DNA of 64,000 nucleotides from Seriola aureovittata. Taxonomy: Eukaryota > Chordata > Actinopteri > Carangiformes > Carangidae. Made by a program: the position numbers and the translations under genes. Position 1 is the first letter of the stretch; each line of letters begins with the position of its first letter. The DNA lies in NCBI RefSeq assembly GCF_021018895.1, contig NC_079373.1, positions 16,125,001 through 16,189,000 of the forward strand, read 5' to 3'. A model generated the notes under the pieces. It did not search any database and was not told where the DNA came from. It saw only the letters and a list, made by a program, of their open reading frames with translations. Of the stretch, positions 52,020 to 64,000 are shown one piece after another.

Positions 52020-53760
52020 AAGAAGGAGCAAATTACGCTTGGACAGATTTGATATCCATTGGGAGCTGGTTCCAGTAGTGAGCAGCATAGGTACCACTAA
52101 CTGACCAGCTCCTGCAGATCCTATTAGCCTTATCAAGCATTTCAGAAACATTTTTAGGACGCAGACCATTTACTGCCTTGTAGACAATGAGTAAAAATTT
52201 TAATTCAACTATTAATTAACTGGAAGCCAGTGCAAAGACCTGATAATTGGAGTAATATGCTCTTTTTTCTTGGTTTTAGTTAGGACCCCAGCAGCAGCAT
52301 TCTGAATAAGCTGTGGGTGTCTAATGGTCTTATTTGGTAAACCAGTGAGGAGAGCATTGCAATAGTCAACTCTGGAGGATATATAGGCATGAATAAGTTT
52401 CTCTGAATCTTGGGTTGAAACAATTGAAGGTTTGTTGCATCCAGCCATTCACCTTTTCAAGGCACAAACACAAAGAGTAGGACTGAAATCATTTGGTGAG
52501 CTAGCTAAATAAATCTGCATGTCATCTGCATAGCTACGATAAGCCACCTTGTTCTCTTGGAAGATATGTTTAAGAGAGAGCATACACAGGTTGAGCAGAG
52601 GGGGCACAAGAATGGATCCTTGTGGAACTCAATATGGCGTAGTGGTTTTCACTAATTAATGAGTGCCGATAGAGATAAAACAACCCCTAAGTAGGTCCTG
52701 AACCATGTGAGGACTGTTCCTGAGAGTCCTGCGCCGTTTTGTAATTTGTCTGGCAGTATTTAATGTCAACAGTATCAAAAGATGCGGAAAGGTCTAGCAA
52801 TTTCAGGACAGTTATTTTACCTGTGTCTGTATTTAGACGAATGTCATTTAGGGTGGTTTTAGAACTGTGATGTTGACGAAAACCTGATTGGAAGTTGTCA
52901 TAGTAGCCAATTATGGTCAAGTAGTTACTGATTGTTTAAAAATTACTTTCTTAATAACCTTGCCTATGAATGGGAGGTTTGAGATAGGCCTGTAATTACT
53001 AAGTGCAGAGGCATCCAGGTTTCTCTTTTTCAGGGGGGGTTTGATAACTGTAGTCTTAAGTGATGCTAGGAAAGTGCCTGAAAAAAGGAAGCCAGTCACA
53101 ATTTGTAAAAGTTCGGATGCTAAAAACACTTTTAAAACATAGACATAAAGACTATATTTTTTGTGTTGGTATAGATTTCGTTAAGCCGTTATTCGACTGA
53201 GTGGAACTAAGACCTTGTGTTGTTTAATGTTGTAATCTTGTCATGTTGTAATGATTTTAATGTAATGTAATTATCTGATGGAAAAAAAGAAGCAAACTCA
53301 TTACACTTTTTTAGCCAATATAAACTCTTGAGGTAACTGTGTAGAGGGATTTGTTAATGTATCCACAGTGGCAAATACAGCGCAAGTGTTGTTAATATTC
53401 CCATTAACAATATTAAAGAAATAAGATTGTCTAGCCCTGCATAACACAGAGTTACAGATACAGAGTCTCTCTTTAAAAAGCCTTCCTGCACCTTCTCTTT
53501 TAATTTGCTACTGCTGTGACATTTCTCCATCGTGCTTTATGTTTACCAGAGATCATTTTAACCTCGACAGATGCAATAGCACTGAGAATTTTAGAGTTAA
53601 ACTGACTAAGATGGTCACACATAGACTCTGCTGTTATACTTGGTGTCATGGCTGTTGCTTCCTTAAACAGAGTGCTGCTATTCTCATTAATGCACCTCTT
53701 ATTGACAATTTTAGATATAGTTTGGGTGACACAGTGGCATAAAAGGGGGATTTTCACACC
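52020..53760 (-). mobile_element. Decayed L2-type (CR1 group) LINE, internally deleted
   Basis: Broken minus-strand frames give, in order, a linker segment (ISGKHKARWRNVTAV at about 53550-53500, then ARQSYFFNIVNGNINN and LTNPSTQLPQEF at about 53430-53330). Next comes the start of reverse transcriptase (VIKPPLKKRNLDASALSNYR, PISNLPFIGKVIKKVIF at 53050-52940) and FQSGFRQHHS. These are followed by LLDLSASFDTVD with the first catalytic Asp (about 52797-52765) and SYADDMQIYLASSPND with the catalytic YADD at 52519-52530. The C-terminal SSRVDYCNALLTGLPNKTIR and IIRSLHWLPV follow, ending near 52210. About 85 residues between SPND and the SSRVDYCN block are missing compared with intact relatives, and there are several stops and frame changes. 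It is an inactive fossil in WWOX intron 6, sense to the gene. Confidence 0.88.
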
Positions 53761-56700
53761 AGGCTGAGGAAGAATAGTTAGGGAGAGACGGGGAGAAGAA
53801 ACAAAAAAAGAGGATGGAATAGTGAGAAGTGAAGGCAGAGAAAGCAAACAAGGTGTCTTATTCCAGAGTGCGGTAGACTTTAGAGGTCTACAGAGACAGA
53901 GCATCACTAATGCTGATATGATACAGAGGTTTCCAGTGCAACTCCCAATGGCTCGACAGGTACTGTAGATACTGAATACAGTTGGCTGCAATCCAAGAGC
54001 AACAACACAATGAAAAGCAATCTCAAACCGTTTCAACACATGAGAGTGGTGGAAGTAATGGGTGTTGAGACAGGCTCTGTGTAACTACTCTGGGTAACCA
54101 AAACCCACCAACAGATCGACTCGGAAAGGCTGAGCAGAAAAGAGCAGATCAAAGGATATACGCACACACAAGTCATGATATAAAAAGCAACTGCCTTAAT
54201 TCAGAGACGCAACGCATTTCCATTCTTGCAGACTTTGTGTGGGCGAGTGAGTAACGCTCCCTGCTCGCGTGCCAGTGAATGGAGATTGCTGGATTGGTCA
54301 GGGCAGTGAGAGATCCTTGTCGGTGACAGCGGCGCTCCAGCGAGCTCGAAACCACAGTAACACAGCCGAACAATCCAAACACACCCCACCAATTTTTAAT
54401 TTCTTCCATTAGAATTAATTATGAGGCCGAAGGCAATTTGTGTACCCTGTGTTTAAGACTGCCTACTGGATTAATTAAAAACTGGATGCTGGAAAATTAA
54501 TGTGTGAATTGTTATGCTCTGCCATAATGAGCTATCCCATGCTATTACATAGGAGTGCACTGTACGATCACCTTCAGGCCTCCGAACACACAAGGTTCAT
54601 TAAAGAGCACAAACCTAGTCACAAGTCAACTTAAAGAATGCCGACCTCAGCACATTATCAACAGAGCACACACTAGCAGCGAGATATGCAAATTTTAACC
54701 CAAAATACAACAAGGTAAGGAAGTCTGACTTATTAGCTTGGTAGAAAACACATCTAAATAAATGACCTTTGTGACCTGCACATAAACTTGATAAAACAAG
54801 ATATAAGAGTAAAACACCTCAGCTGCTGTGATGTCAGTGCCTGCTCTGAAACTGCTCTCAGCTAAAAAGCAAACAAATCACATTGGTTGATTTTGGCCCA
54901 GTGTTCCCCTGCCTAATAGAGTGTGAAGTACAGTTACATTGTGCTATACAAGGCAAAACTCTTGGCTCTGTCCCCAATGTACAACTGGTTAGAGGCTGCA
55001 CATGAACTGTTGACCTAACTTTTCAACCTTTTACTGGAGCTGTTGTTTGAAACTAGTCCTTATGTCAGTTACAACTCTTCAGGTTATGTTTGCTTTGTTT
55101 ATTTTGTTGTGAACGTGCACTGTAAAGACAGACGCCTGACAAAAAAAAAACTATGTCACTCAAAGTATATCACAAATTTGTGATCAAAAACTCCAATAAC
55201 CAACTTTTCTCTGGCCGGCAGAGCGATTTCCCAGCACGCAGCTGAGATGGGCCTCTGGTGAGTCTGCTTGTAATGTAAAAAGCCTGTTAATTCAACTGCC
55301 CACCAGTTAGTCCCTCTCTCATAAGCACAAGTCTAATGAATGTCTTTAATAGGCCTATTGCCGCGTACCACAGTCCCTCTCTCCACATTAAGACCTCACA
55401 CAACACTGTGTGCACTGTGCAATCTCAGCGCTGGTCAAACGAGGGTGTTAACTACCAAACAGGGAGTCATCAGTTTATATATTTACTTTAAATAACCCCC
55501 CTGGGTATGACCCCTGACCTCTATGATAATGTGGACCAGCAGAAGATATTGCCTGTGTGAGCTGGGCTCCGACTACTGGTCATTAACACTGCACTTTATT
55601 GGCAACAGCAAAACTGGTAACAACAACACGCATATAGATATGTGTACATCACTCATCCTGGTCCATATTCAAACACACACACACACCAGAACTGCAAAAC
55701 TGTTAAGTGTGCAGAGTCACACAACATTTTGACAGTGTTACAGTCACCATAATAACGAATGGAGGAATGGCAGTCTAATGTGATCTTGGCTTGCATGTAT
55801 TTATACAGACCACCTATTACACACAATACACTTGATATCAGAACAGGATAAATGCAGTTTAAAAAAATCACAGGTGAAAACAAATTGCATGTGTTAATTA
55901 CGGACCGTTCAGTAGAAATTGTATTAGGGGCACTCTGTCAGCACTGTCCTCCATCAATTACATCCCAATGAAATTGCACTGCATTCAACAATATCAATAT
56001 CCAGGTAATTTCATTTCAAAGGACAGGCAATTAAAGCAGAATTGGGGTCAATGGAACACAAAGCAGCGTGAAAGCCACTGACTAAAGCACTTAAAAGCAA
56101 GGGAGTGAGAAACGAGAGAAGGAAAAGAAAAGGACTCTGATTACATTTCACCTGTCAATGACACGCTGCAGGAGCATTATTGTGCATGCGTGTATGACTG
56201 TGTGTGTCTGTTTGTCTCTGTGTGTTTACAAAATTGTGTGAGTACATGTATGCGCACAGAATCGTCTGTGTCTGTGTGTGTGTGTCCATGCATGTATGCA
56301 CATAGATGTGCGTGTTGTGTGTGCGCACTCCTGGGTGTGTTATGCCTGAAGACATACGTGCAGTAATAGAGTGGTGGTAGACTCAGACAGCTGCCCAGTG
56401 CCATTCACAGCTCAGAGCTCCCAGCCTCTACTCTGCTCTGTTCGCCTTCTGATGAGAATTAATGTACTCTGACGTCCCCTGGGACTCCCCCACTCCCCCC
56501 AAACAGCACAGCTAATGAAGAAATACAACCTTGCCAAAATACTGAGGTAGAGAGAGAGCGACACAGACAGAGAAAGAGTGAGAGACAACATGAGAGAGGG
56601 AGAAACTGAGCCACATAAACAAATTGCAAAAAGGTTGTATGCAAAAAACAAAACCAGTGGGGTTAAAGAGAGGTCAGCATACAGTACTTGACTGACGATG

Positions 56701-57082
56701 GGACGGACACATGTACGAAATAGGAGGGAGCTATAGGACACGGAGTGAGGGAAGCCACGGTAAGGTTTGGCTGTGACCCAAACACGTGTCCTGGATGGCC
56801 ATACCCTGCCCGAGGGCTGCTACGGGCGATGACTGCCCTGCCTCTCCCCAAGGGGCTCCCCTGACACCACTACCCACACACACAAACACATTTGCACACT
56901 CCCCTGCCTAGAGACCTGCCGGTGGATGAACAGTATGGATGACAGAATACATGACCCCAAAATAGCAACTGTGCGACCGGCAACAAGACGCAAGACACAT
57001 GCCGTAAAAGCTGACCACCACAAAATAAGTGCGATGAAGTCTGGTAGTCTGTTGACCAATGTCAAGCAAAACGACACAAATA

Positions 57083-57089
<7 letters not shown>

Positions 57090-57115
<26 letters not shown>
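57090..57115. repeat. wwox: (CA)n microsatellite in WWOX intron 6
   Basis: About 26 bp of pure CA, with shorter ACACATACAC lead-in. Confidence 0.9.
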
Positions 57116-57478
57116 TCACTCTCCTGGGGCCTTGTCCATATGGTGTCCATCAGTAACAGTTGGATCAGGATGTCCTTTAAGTATGGTGTGTAGAGGAAGT
57201 AAATGTGAAGAAGACAGTGACCAGCTTGAATGAGAGGCCCTGTTAAGTCCTCATCGCTTTTTACTTATCTGTTTCTCTCTCCCTGTGTTTCCTTTTCTTT
57301 CTCTTTTCCTGTGTAAGTCGACTGAAAAAAGCCAGACATTTGAAGTGGGACTGATGGCTACTAAAAGTCTGCCCCGAACAACTGAGAGACAGTGCCATGA
57401 TTCGTTAGTTGGACTTGCTGCAATTCATTCTATTCACAAACCGTTTTATAAAGAGCTCTGACCTGTCTGTTCACAATG

Positions 57479-57520
57479 CCCCCCCCACTGCCCACCCCCA
57501 CCCCCCCACCCCCCACTCCC
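57479..57520 (-). other. wwox: G-rich run in WWOX intron 6 (possible G-quadruplex)
   Basis: The plus strand is almost all C, in runs of 3 to 8 separated by one to three other bases (C8-ACTG-C3-A-C5-A-C7-A-C6-A-CT-CCC). The minus strand, which is the transcript sense, therefore has at least five G runs of three or more in 42 nt and fits a G-quadruplex motif. It begins about 365 nt after the exon 6 donor. Confidence 0.85.
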
Positions 57521-57885
57521 TTGCTTTTGATGGTCTTTTAGATCCACACTAATTCAAGTGATTATTTTAAACATCTGAGCTTCAATTCAAAACAGGTACC
57601 TAGGATATTGGAGAAACCAGTCTAACTCTGTTTTAAGCCCAAACACACAAGTGAGAAATATAGAAAACATTCATGTGCTTGAATATCTGCACAAGCAATA
57701 GCAATGTGCACTGCCAAAGGTCACCTAAAATTAACTTTGACCCCCCTAAAATATAACATAATATAGGAAAGTAGGCATTTTGTAAGTATTGCCTCTGATC
57801 CTACCAAAACCTGCGCAACAAATATCAAAAACATCTTACAGCTGCATGTGAAAACCAGATCATTCATTCTGTGGTTTATACTCAC

Positions 57886-57974
57886 AGTTTCTTGGCCTTG
57901 AAAGACTCAGCAAACTCCCTGACACTGCGGAGAGAGGCCAGGTCGCACATCATGGCTTCTACTCTTGCTTTGTG
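57886..57974 (-). CDS. wwox: WWOX, exon equivalent to human exon 6 (SDR domain)
   Basis: This 89-bp exon encodes HKARVEAMMCDLASLRSVRE followed by FAESFKAKK and two bases (CT) of a Leu codon. It closely matches the human WWOX segment HKAKVEAMTLDLALLRSV..FAEAFKAK. The region is the part of the SDR Rossmann fold that contains the conserved D-L-(A)-S-x-R-x-V pattern (DLASLRSV), which lines the cofactor pocket in this family. The acceptor on the minus strand is ...TGTCCCAACAG at 57975-57985 and the donor is GTGAGT at 57885-57880. The exon enters in phase 0 and leaves two bases, which join exon 7 perfectly. WWOX carries two N-terminal WW domains, which bind PPxY partners, and a C-terminal SDR domain. 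It acts as a tumour suppressor and metabolic regulator in cytosol, mitochondria and Golgi (family knowledge). The WW-domain exons are outside the window. Confidence 0.96.
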
Positions 57975-58167
57975 CTGTTGGGACAGAAAACACAAACATA
58001 TGAGCAATAAGGTCACCACCATTACTTAGGGTCTTTGCCAACTGTCATCAGCTTCATCAGAAATAAACAGTTATCACAAAGCCTGGGTTCAAATAGTAAA
58101 AAGTGTTTAAATGGCAATGGAACAGGTTTTCCCCAGTAGAGTATAAGTAGAGAATAATCTGTCCATC

Positions 58168-58445
<278 letters not shown>

Positions 58446-60890
58446 GCTACTATTACTCAGACTGGTAAAAATGATGTGAGAAGAGTAAGAGTGCTGACAC
58501 GTGGTCACAGTCCTGTCTAAAGTCTCCTAAAGAACTCCATAGATTTTGTGCGTTCTCAGCACGTGTTTGTGTGTATGTGTGGCTCATCTTACACCATATG
58601 TTGGGGAGACAGGGTGAGGATAGGAGAGGAGCAGAGAAAGATAAATGACTTAAGAAGTGAATGCATAGCTGCATTTACACACTGAGGAAGACAGGCTAAA
58701 TATTCATCATCCTCTCCATCCCACTGTAGCATTCTGCTGCAGGGCAAAGGCCTCATCAGAGACATGCAGGCCTAAAGAAGCATATGTCTTTAATAACAGC
58801 ATATGACCATGTTTTTTGTCTGTGAGAAAGCATGTCAACTTAAGACTCTCTACCTGCCTTACTGTCTGTCGTTCTCTCTACTCCCTCTTGCCTTTCTCTA
58901 CATCTTTATCAGAACACTCTCAACAGACAATCCAGGTTCAGTCTCCATTCAACATACGAGTTCATCTGGGACCTTGGTGTATGTTAGCACAAGTGTGTAC
59001 AGTGTGAATCGAGGTGGAGCGTGTTCGGTTCAGACTAACGGTCCATTACACTCATCCCTCATGCTGGGAAGGGAAAAGCAGATATTTCTCCCAGGACTCC
59101 CAGCTGGGCTCTGGCTTCAGTAGCGCCAGGTATTCCTGATGCTACCTCTCCCCTTCGTCCTGCCCGCCATCCCAGAGGAACACTGTCAGCTCACATTACA
59201 CCCCGGAAGAGCGTTCAGCGTTCCGCTCTCCACCCGCCGCCGCCACCGCTGCTGCTGCTGCTGTTCCCTTGTCAGCCTTTTCCACTGATCTGATCTCCAG
59301 TCTGTGGGCGTCATATGGGAACGTCTTTCCTCTGCGTGTCTGTCTTCGCAGAGCTAAGTGTACATGACACTCACAGCGAGGACGCTCCATGGAGCAGTGA
59401 GCACAAAGAAAACAACAAAGGGTTAAGAGCGCCTTCTGATGGAAATGTGATTCTTCAGGCATTTTACAGACACCTTAACTGCCCCAGGGTGTATTTATAC
59501 ATGCATACACAGGCACACGCACACCCACACACACACACAACAAATTCAATGTTGTGACTCAAGGGTATCACACCATTATCTATGCCTGAATTATTCTCTT
59601 GATGCTACTCTATACCATTATATGGATGCTATTACAAAGCATTAAAGGGCTGATTATGGCTATTATAGATATGATTATAGGGTACCTGCTTATATGATCT
59701 GCACACAGCAGTAATCACAGGTGAGAGGAGACAACTGTCTAATTTAATGACTTCTATCTGCAATATGCATTTACACTCCTAGCTACTTTTACACAGTATA
59801 CATTAACAGAGATGCAGGTAAAAGGAAAAAGGCCTTAGCTGTGAAACAAATATTTGGACACCAGGTATTCATACAAGTGTAAGAGGAAGCTGAGTGATGT
59901 AATGAGAAAACTTTACAGTTTAAATGTGTGTTTAAAAAAAAAAAAGGCTTCGGTTCTTTGGAAATGGAGAATTGAATTATACAATGAGAAAAATGAAACA
60001 TTACTTCCGAACAAGGTCAGAGCACGCAGCAGTGTGATCATTAACAGGTCAGTATAAGGCCTCCTCAACAGGGTAGCCCTCAGTGTGTGTATGACCAGCA
60101 GAGAAGATGAGAGCAGGTGTCAGCTTGACGAACACATATCCCCTTCTCTAGAGACAGGGGGGAAAAGGGAAGGCGAGATGGAGTAATGGGAGACCAGAGG
60201 GAGGATAGAGGGGGGTTGAAGGGGGGCCACTGGAGCAAATCCAGCAGGGAGAAGGTGAGCAGCCTGCCTGCCTGCCTGCCTGCCCGTCCGCCTACCCTCC
60301 CCCTGCAGATTGAAGTCTTGCGAAGAAAATAAAGTTTATTGCCTGGAAAGAGGGGGGGAAAAGCATGTAAAAAGCATTAAAGCGATGGAGGTGAACAATT
60401 AGACAGATGGCCAGGTTTTGGAAGGAGAAGAGGAAAAAAAGGGGTAGAAAAAGAGAGGGAGAACGCACGGCCGCAATCGTTCAGGGTTTTTATGAGGACC
60501 CTGACAACTCCTGGTCTCTTCAAGGGCGAAGGAAAAGTGAGAGGCAGCAAAGCCTCTCTGGTTAACTCTGGAGTAATCGCTGAGTGTGCAACACCACAGA
60601 GCTCGGCTCGGGGTGACAGAGCTCACCGCCCCCAGCTACACACAACCTATTGCTCCATCTAAAAGCAAAAGGCTAATTATGAATGAAACAGACGTGTAAA
60701 TAAGCTTTTAGGGCTTGAAAACTCGAAATTGCGACGACTGTGTGCTCGTCTTCATGGCTGCACATCCGCAAAAGAGACGCATGTTTGAGAGAGAAAGCGG
60801 CAAGGTCACCAAGACGATAACAGGGGCATCAGATCCCTCAGCCCTCCACTCCTGCCGCCACCTCTCATCCCCCCACCCACCCACCCACCC

Positions 60891-60891
<1 letters not shown>

Positions 60892-60941
<50 letters not shown>
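60892..60941. repeat. (CA)n microsatellite
   Basis: About 50 bp of pure CA, preceded by CCCACCCACCCACCCA tetramers. Confidence 0.96.
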
Positions 60942-60943
<2 letters not shown>

Positions 60944-62796
60944 CCAGCCGTCAGCCCAAGAGAACAGCTGTCTGTAACGTGACAATGACCTTCACGACTT
61001 TCATCAGGAGGAGGAAAAGAAGGAAGGAGGGGAAAAAGTGTGCCCCCGTGAGTTGAGGTAGCTGGCCTCTGCAGAGGTTCTCCTCATCTCTCCTGGTGTT
61101 TTCCACGTGTGTTGGGGAATGACGTGTGGTCACTGTTGTGGAGAAAGACGGAGACAGAGTGGGGGATGGAGGGGGAAGAGCTCTAATACAATTATAACTG
61201 GGACCATCCAATCCAATAAAATGAAGAGGTATTAGAGCAGGGGAGCCCCATCCTGTTCAATAAGATACTGGACCACTCTACTAACTCTTAAAACACACAC
61301 ATGTAGGCATACTCACACATGTGCACACACAGGTACACACACTTCGCTGACCCCTTTAATAGCACAGCAGCCGCCCCTAATGGACGCAAGCAAGTGGAAC
61401 CGCCAAATAATACACTGTCTTAATGCACTAGGCTCAATCTCATCCCCCTCTCCCCTTATCCCTCTCAGCCCTCCCTCTCACACTTTAACCCCTGTTTCCA
61501 TCTTCCCTCACCCCATGCTGCCCCCTCACCACCTCAGCTCCCCTTATAGATCACCAATGCAGGGACAACACTTAAGAAATCAAAAGTCCCCCCCATATAG
61601 ATGAAACACTTGGCCTGCAGACCTCAGTTAACACCTCAGGCAGGGAGAGGGATGGTTAAAGAGTGAGTAGGGGAAGATAAAAAGTGAACCATTTCTATAG
61701 TTTGATATAGTTTCTCTCACTCTCTGTGAATATAAGACAACTAATATCAGTATAAAGCAATGGCAATATTCAATGGCTATATTTTTACTTGCAGGTGCGG
61801 AGGTAAGGTTTTGTAATGGCGGTGAAAGTGAATGAGCAGGGAAGACACCATGTGAAAAGGGCACCTTATAAAAGCAATTAGAGAAATGACTTTGAGCCCC
61901 TCTTCTTGCTCTGTAGATTAGAACAGGCCTCGGAGGGAGGAACAGAGAGGAACTCAGATCTCCATGACCTTGTCCGCAACACGCCACACTAAATTGGTCA
62001 TCAGCTTTTAAGACTGTATTTTATCATTGATATATATTTTTAGCAAAAAGAAAAAGAGAACAGAAAGGAGGGGGGAAACCGTGGAATGTGCTGCTCGTAT
62101 ATCATCCTGTCACAATTATGACGTTTGTTCATAAATACCAACCAATCTCCTCTCCACCTGGCTAAGTCACATGCGCTTGTGCTTATGCACGCTCCATACA
62201 CCAACAAAGAAATATGGACACACACCACGTGCGGTGAACGCACATGCACACCACAAATAAAGAAACAGACACATCTGGCTGAGTGCCTTACCGCAGATCG
62301 GAGAACTGACCTCCACACACAAAGAGACTGAATACACACTCAAGCAACATGCATTCAAACACCTAGCACAGAAATGAATTCAGACGCTCTGCACATTACA
62401 AACACAAACACACACAAACAAACAAGTGTGCACATACACATACACATCCACTTACTCACTGACATGCACACACACTGCAATTAATAGGGAGGCAGGTCTC
62501 TGGTGAGGAAGAGAAAGTGCCTGTTCAGCACATACAGGCAGAATATGCAATTTCCTCCAGTTAAGTCTGTATTAAATTGATTTCTTCTTTCTCTGAAACG
62601 GACTGGGTTTTTCCCCCCTAATGAAAGCTGGATAATCTACAGGTTTTCCCTTTCCTGAAATCAAGTTACAAATCAAGCAATTGCAGGGGCAGATATGGGA
62701 AAGGTGAAGGAAGGACATGGGATGATTTTCCAGATGAGAAACATGGAGAATGAGGCACATACGTGCTGATACTCTTAACACGGACATCAGGGGTAC

Positions 62797-62810
<14 letters not shown>

Positions 62811-62842
<32 letters not shown>

Positions 62843-62857
62843 ACACACACACACACA

Positions 62858-62926
<69 letters not shown>

Positions 62927-62971
62927 CACACACACAAACACACACACAAACACACACACACACACACACAC
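62811..62971. repeat. Long interrupted (CA)n microsatellite, about 160 bp
   Basis: CA dinucleotides with three CCA interruptions and two or three AAC/AAA interruptions, preceded by (CT)n. It has several interruption points, so it probably mutates more slowly than the pure tracts. Confidence 0.96.
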
Positions 62972-63289
62972 AGGGAGTAAAGGCCAGGCCTAAGTTAAGT
63001 ACTTGCTGACATTTGACGCACTGAGGGTACAGCAGGGCCATGTTAGTAAACACAGCATTAATGACTGTAATTAATGAAACATATTAATTAGTAAGCACTT
63101 CAATCAGGTAATCACTCACTGAGACCTGACAAGAAGCTGTGTAAAGGCTGCAGAGAAACACTGAACATGCTGAGAGAAAACACAAAGAAGGAGGGAGGAT
63201 TTGAAATGACAAAAGGCAAAAATAACTACAGATAAACATTAAAATACTTCATTCCAACTCCTCTATTAAAAAACTGACTTAGGCAAATG

Positions 63290-63718
63290 TATCAGTAAGT
63301 ATTGGCAGCATATGTACCTTTAATAAACAAAAGTTACTGATTATGCTGACAAAGTTAGAGTTAGACAATTACATTTTATAGTATAGGATTATTAATACTG
63401 ATGCATTAACATGTAAGCAGAATTTTAATGTTATAGCTGGTTGAGGTGAAGCGAATTTAAGTACTTTATATACTGCTGTGTAATTTAATTCACTGTATAG
63501 CGATGCATTATATTTTATATGCTCATTATAGGTTTTCAAATTCTTAATCTGCAATGTAACTATGAACTTTAACTATCAAATAAATTTAGTGAAGTAAAAA
63601 GTATATTTCCCTGTAATGTAGTGGAGTAAAAGTACAGTATCATCAAATAGCAATATTCAAGTAAAGCACAAGTACAGTACAGTAATAAAGTAAATGTGCT
63701 CAGCTACTTTCCACAAAT
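63290..63718 (+). repeat. Dispersed teleost repeat (ACTTGAGTAAA family)
   Basis: Diverged copy in the same orientation as the one at 37270. Blocks include TGATGCATTAACATGTAAGC, ATAGCTGGTTGAGGTGAAGC, TACTTTATATACTGCTGTGT and TAATGTAGTGGAGTAAAAGT. It ends with CTCAGCTACTTTCCACAAAT. It is followed by an AT-rich stretch with a short TATAA-type tandem run at 63721-63747. Confidence 0.72.
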
Positions 63719-64000
63719 ACAATATATATAATATAATATAATATAAATTTCAGACCACAGTTTAAATTGGGAATATCATGCAAAAAATACCAACAATATT
63801 AAAAATTTATAGAATGAAATAAAAACTGACAATGAGAAAAAATGTAGGAAACCATCATGATAATAGTAACATTTTTTGCATCATTAATTAGTCATTTTTT
63901 AAGTTCATTCACATTAGAGGTGTTAATACTTCAACTAAAATCATACAAATACACAAAACTCCTTGTTTGTTTGAGAACTATGTGTGCGATGTTGAGGTTG

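Larger units (their letters stand above)
51831..57885 (-). other. wwox: WWOX intron 6
   Basis: This is a 6.06-kb intron between a GTGAGT donor (57885) and a CGCAG acceptor (51831). It contains a decayed L2-type LINE at about 52020-53760, a short (CA)n tract at 57090-57115, and a C-rich (G-rich in the transcript) run at 57479-57520. The block 53760-57080 has no recognised repeat or gene. The 55885-56060 part is simple-repeat free and rich in TAATTA and CAATTA words. Confidence 0.9.

Noticed and set aside
53500..54039. 179-residue minus-strand frame in WWOX intron 6
   Set aside because: Its C-terminal part matches the linker region of an L2-type LINE, and the rest has no family. It is part of or next to a decayed transposon and not a host gene.

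Overview
The window is vertebrate nuclear DNA, almost certainly from a teleost fish and probably a percomorph. The evidence is threefold: three spliced exons of the vertebrate gene WWOX, very long (CA)n/(GT)n microsatellites every few kilobases, and several dispersed repeats of a type common in teleost introns. There are no prokaryotic features. Most open frames are chance frames or microsatellite translations (Cys-Val or His-Thr runs).

The only gene I can support is WWOX (WW domain-containing oxidoreductase), on the minus strand. In transcript order the window holds part of the intron before the first visible exon (64000 down to 57975), the exon equivalent to human exon 6 (57974-57886), intron 6, exon 7 (51830-51645), intron 7, exon 8 (48787-48523), and at least 48.5 kb of the intron after exon 8. 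The three exons are 89, 186 and 265 bp. They join in one frame with canonical splice sites and give 180 codons of the short-chain dehydrogenase/reductase (SDR) domain, including the catalytic Ser and the YxxxK motif. The WW domains (earlier exons) and the last exon lie outside the window. The giant terminal intron corresponds to the human intron that spans the common fragile site FRA16D.

The introns hold repeats. Positions 5568-8827 are two nearly identical 1.63-kb tandem copies with a 6-bp microhomology at the breakpoints. At 8995-9705 is an old dispersed repeat into which a tRNA-derived SINE inserted, leaving a 15-bp target duplication. At 23283-23792 is a probable solo retroviral-type LTR. 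Degraded LINE remnants lie at 46843-47720 and 52020-53760, both in the WWOX sense orientation, with a LINE 3' tail at about 58294-58445. Copies of two or three further dispersed repeat families lie at 29190, 37270, 39666, 40010 and 63290. Many pure microsatellites are present. A (CA)/(GT) pair at 36911-37147 forms a large inverted repeat, and exon 6 sits between a (CT)62 tract and a G-rich run in the transcript.

I found no new multi-gene system. The points most worth a second look are the microhomology-flanked tandem duplication, the Cys at the position of the SDR catalytic Asn in exon 7, the low-complexity tracts flanking exon 6, and the candidate solo LTR.
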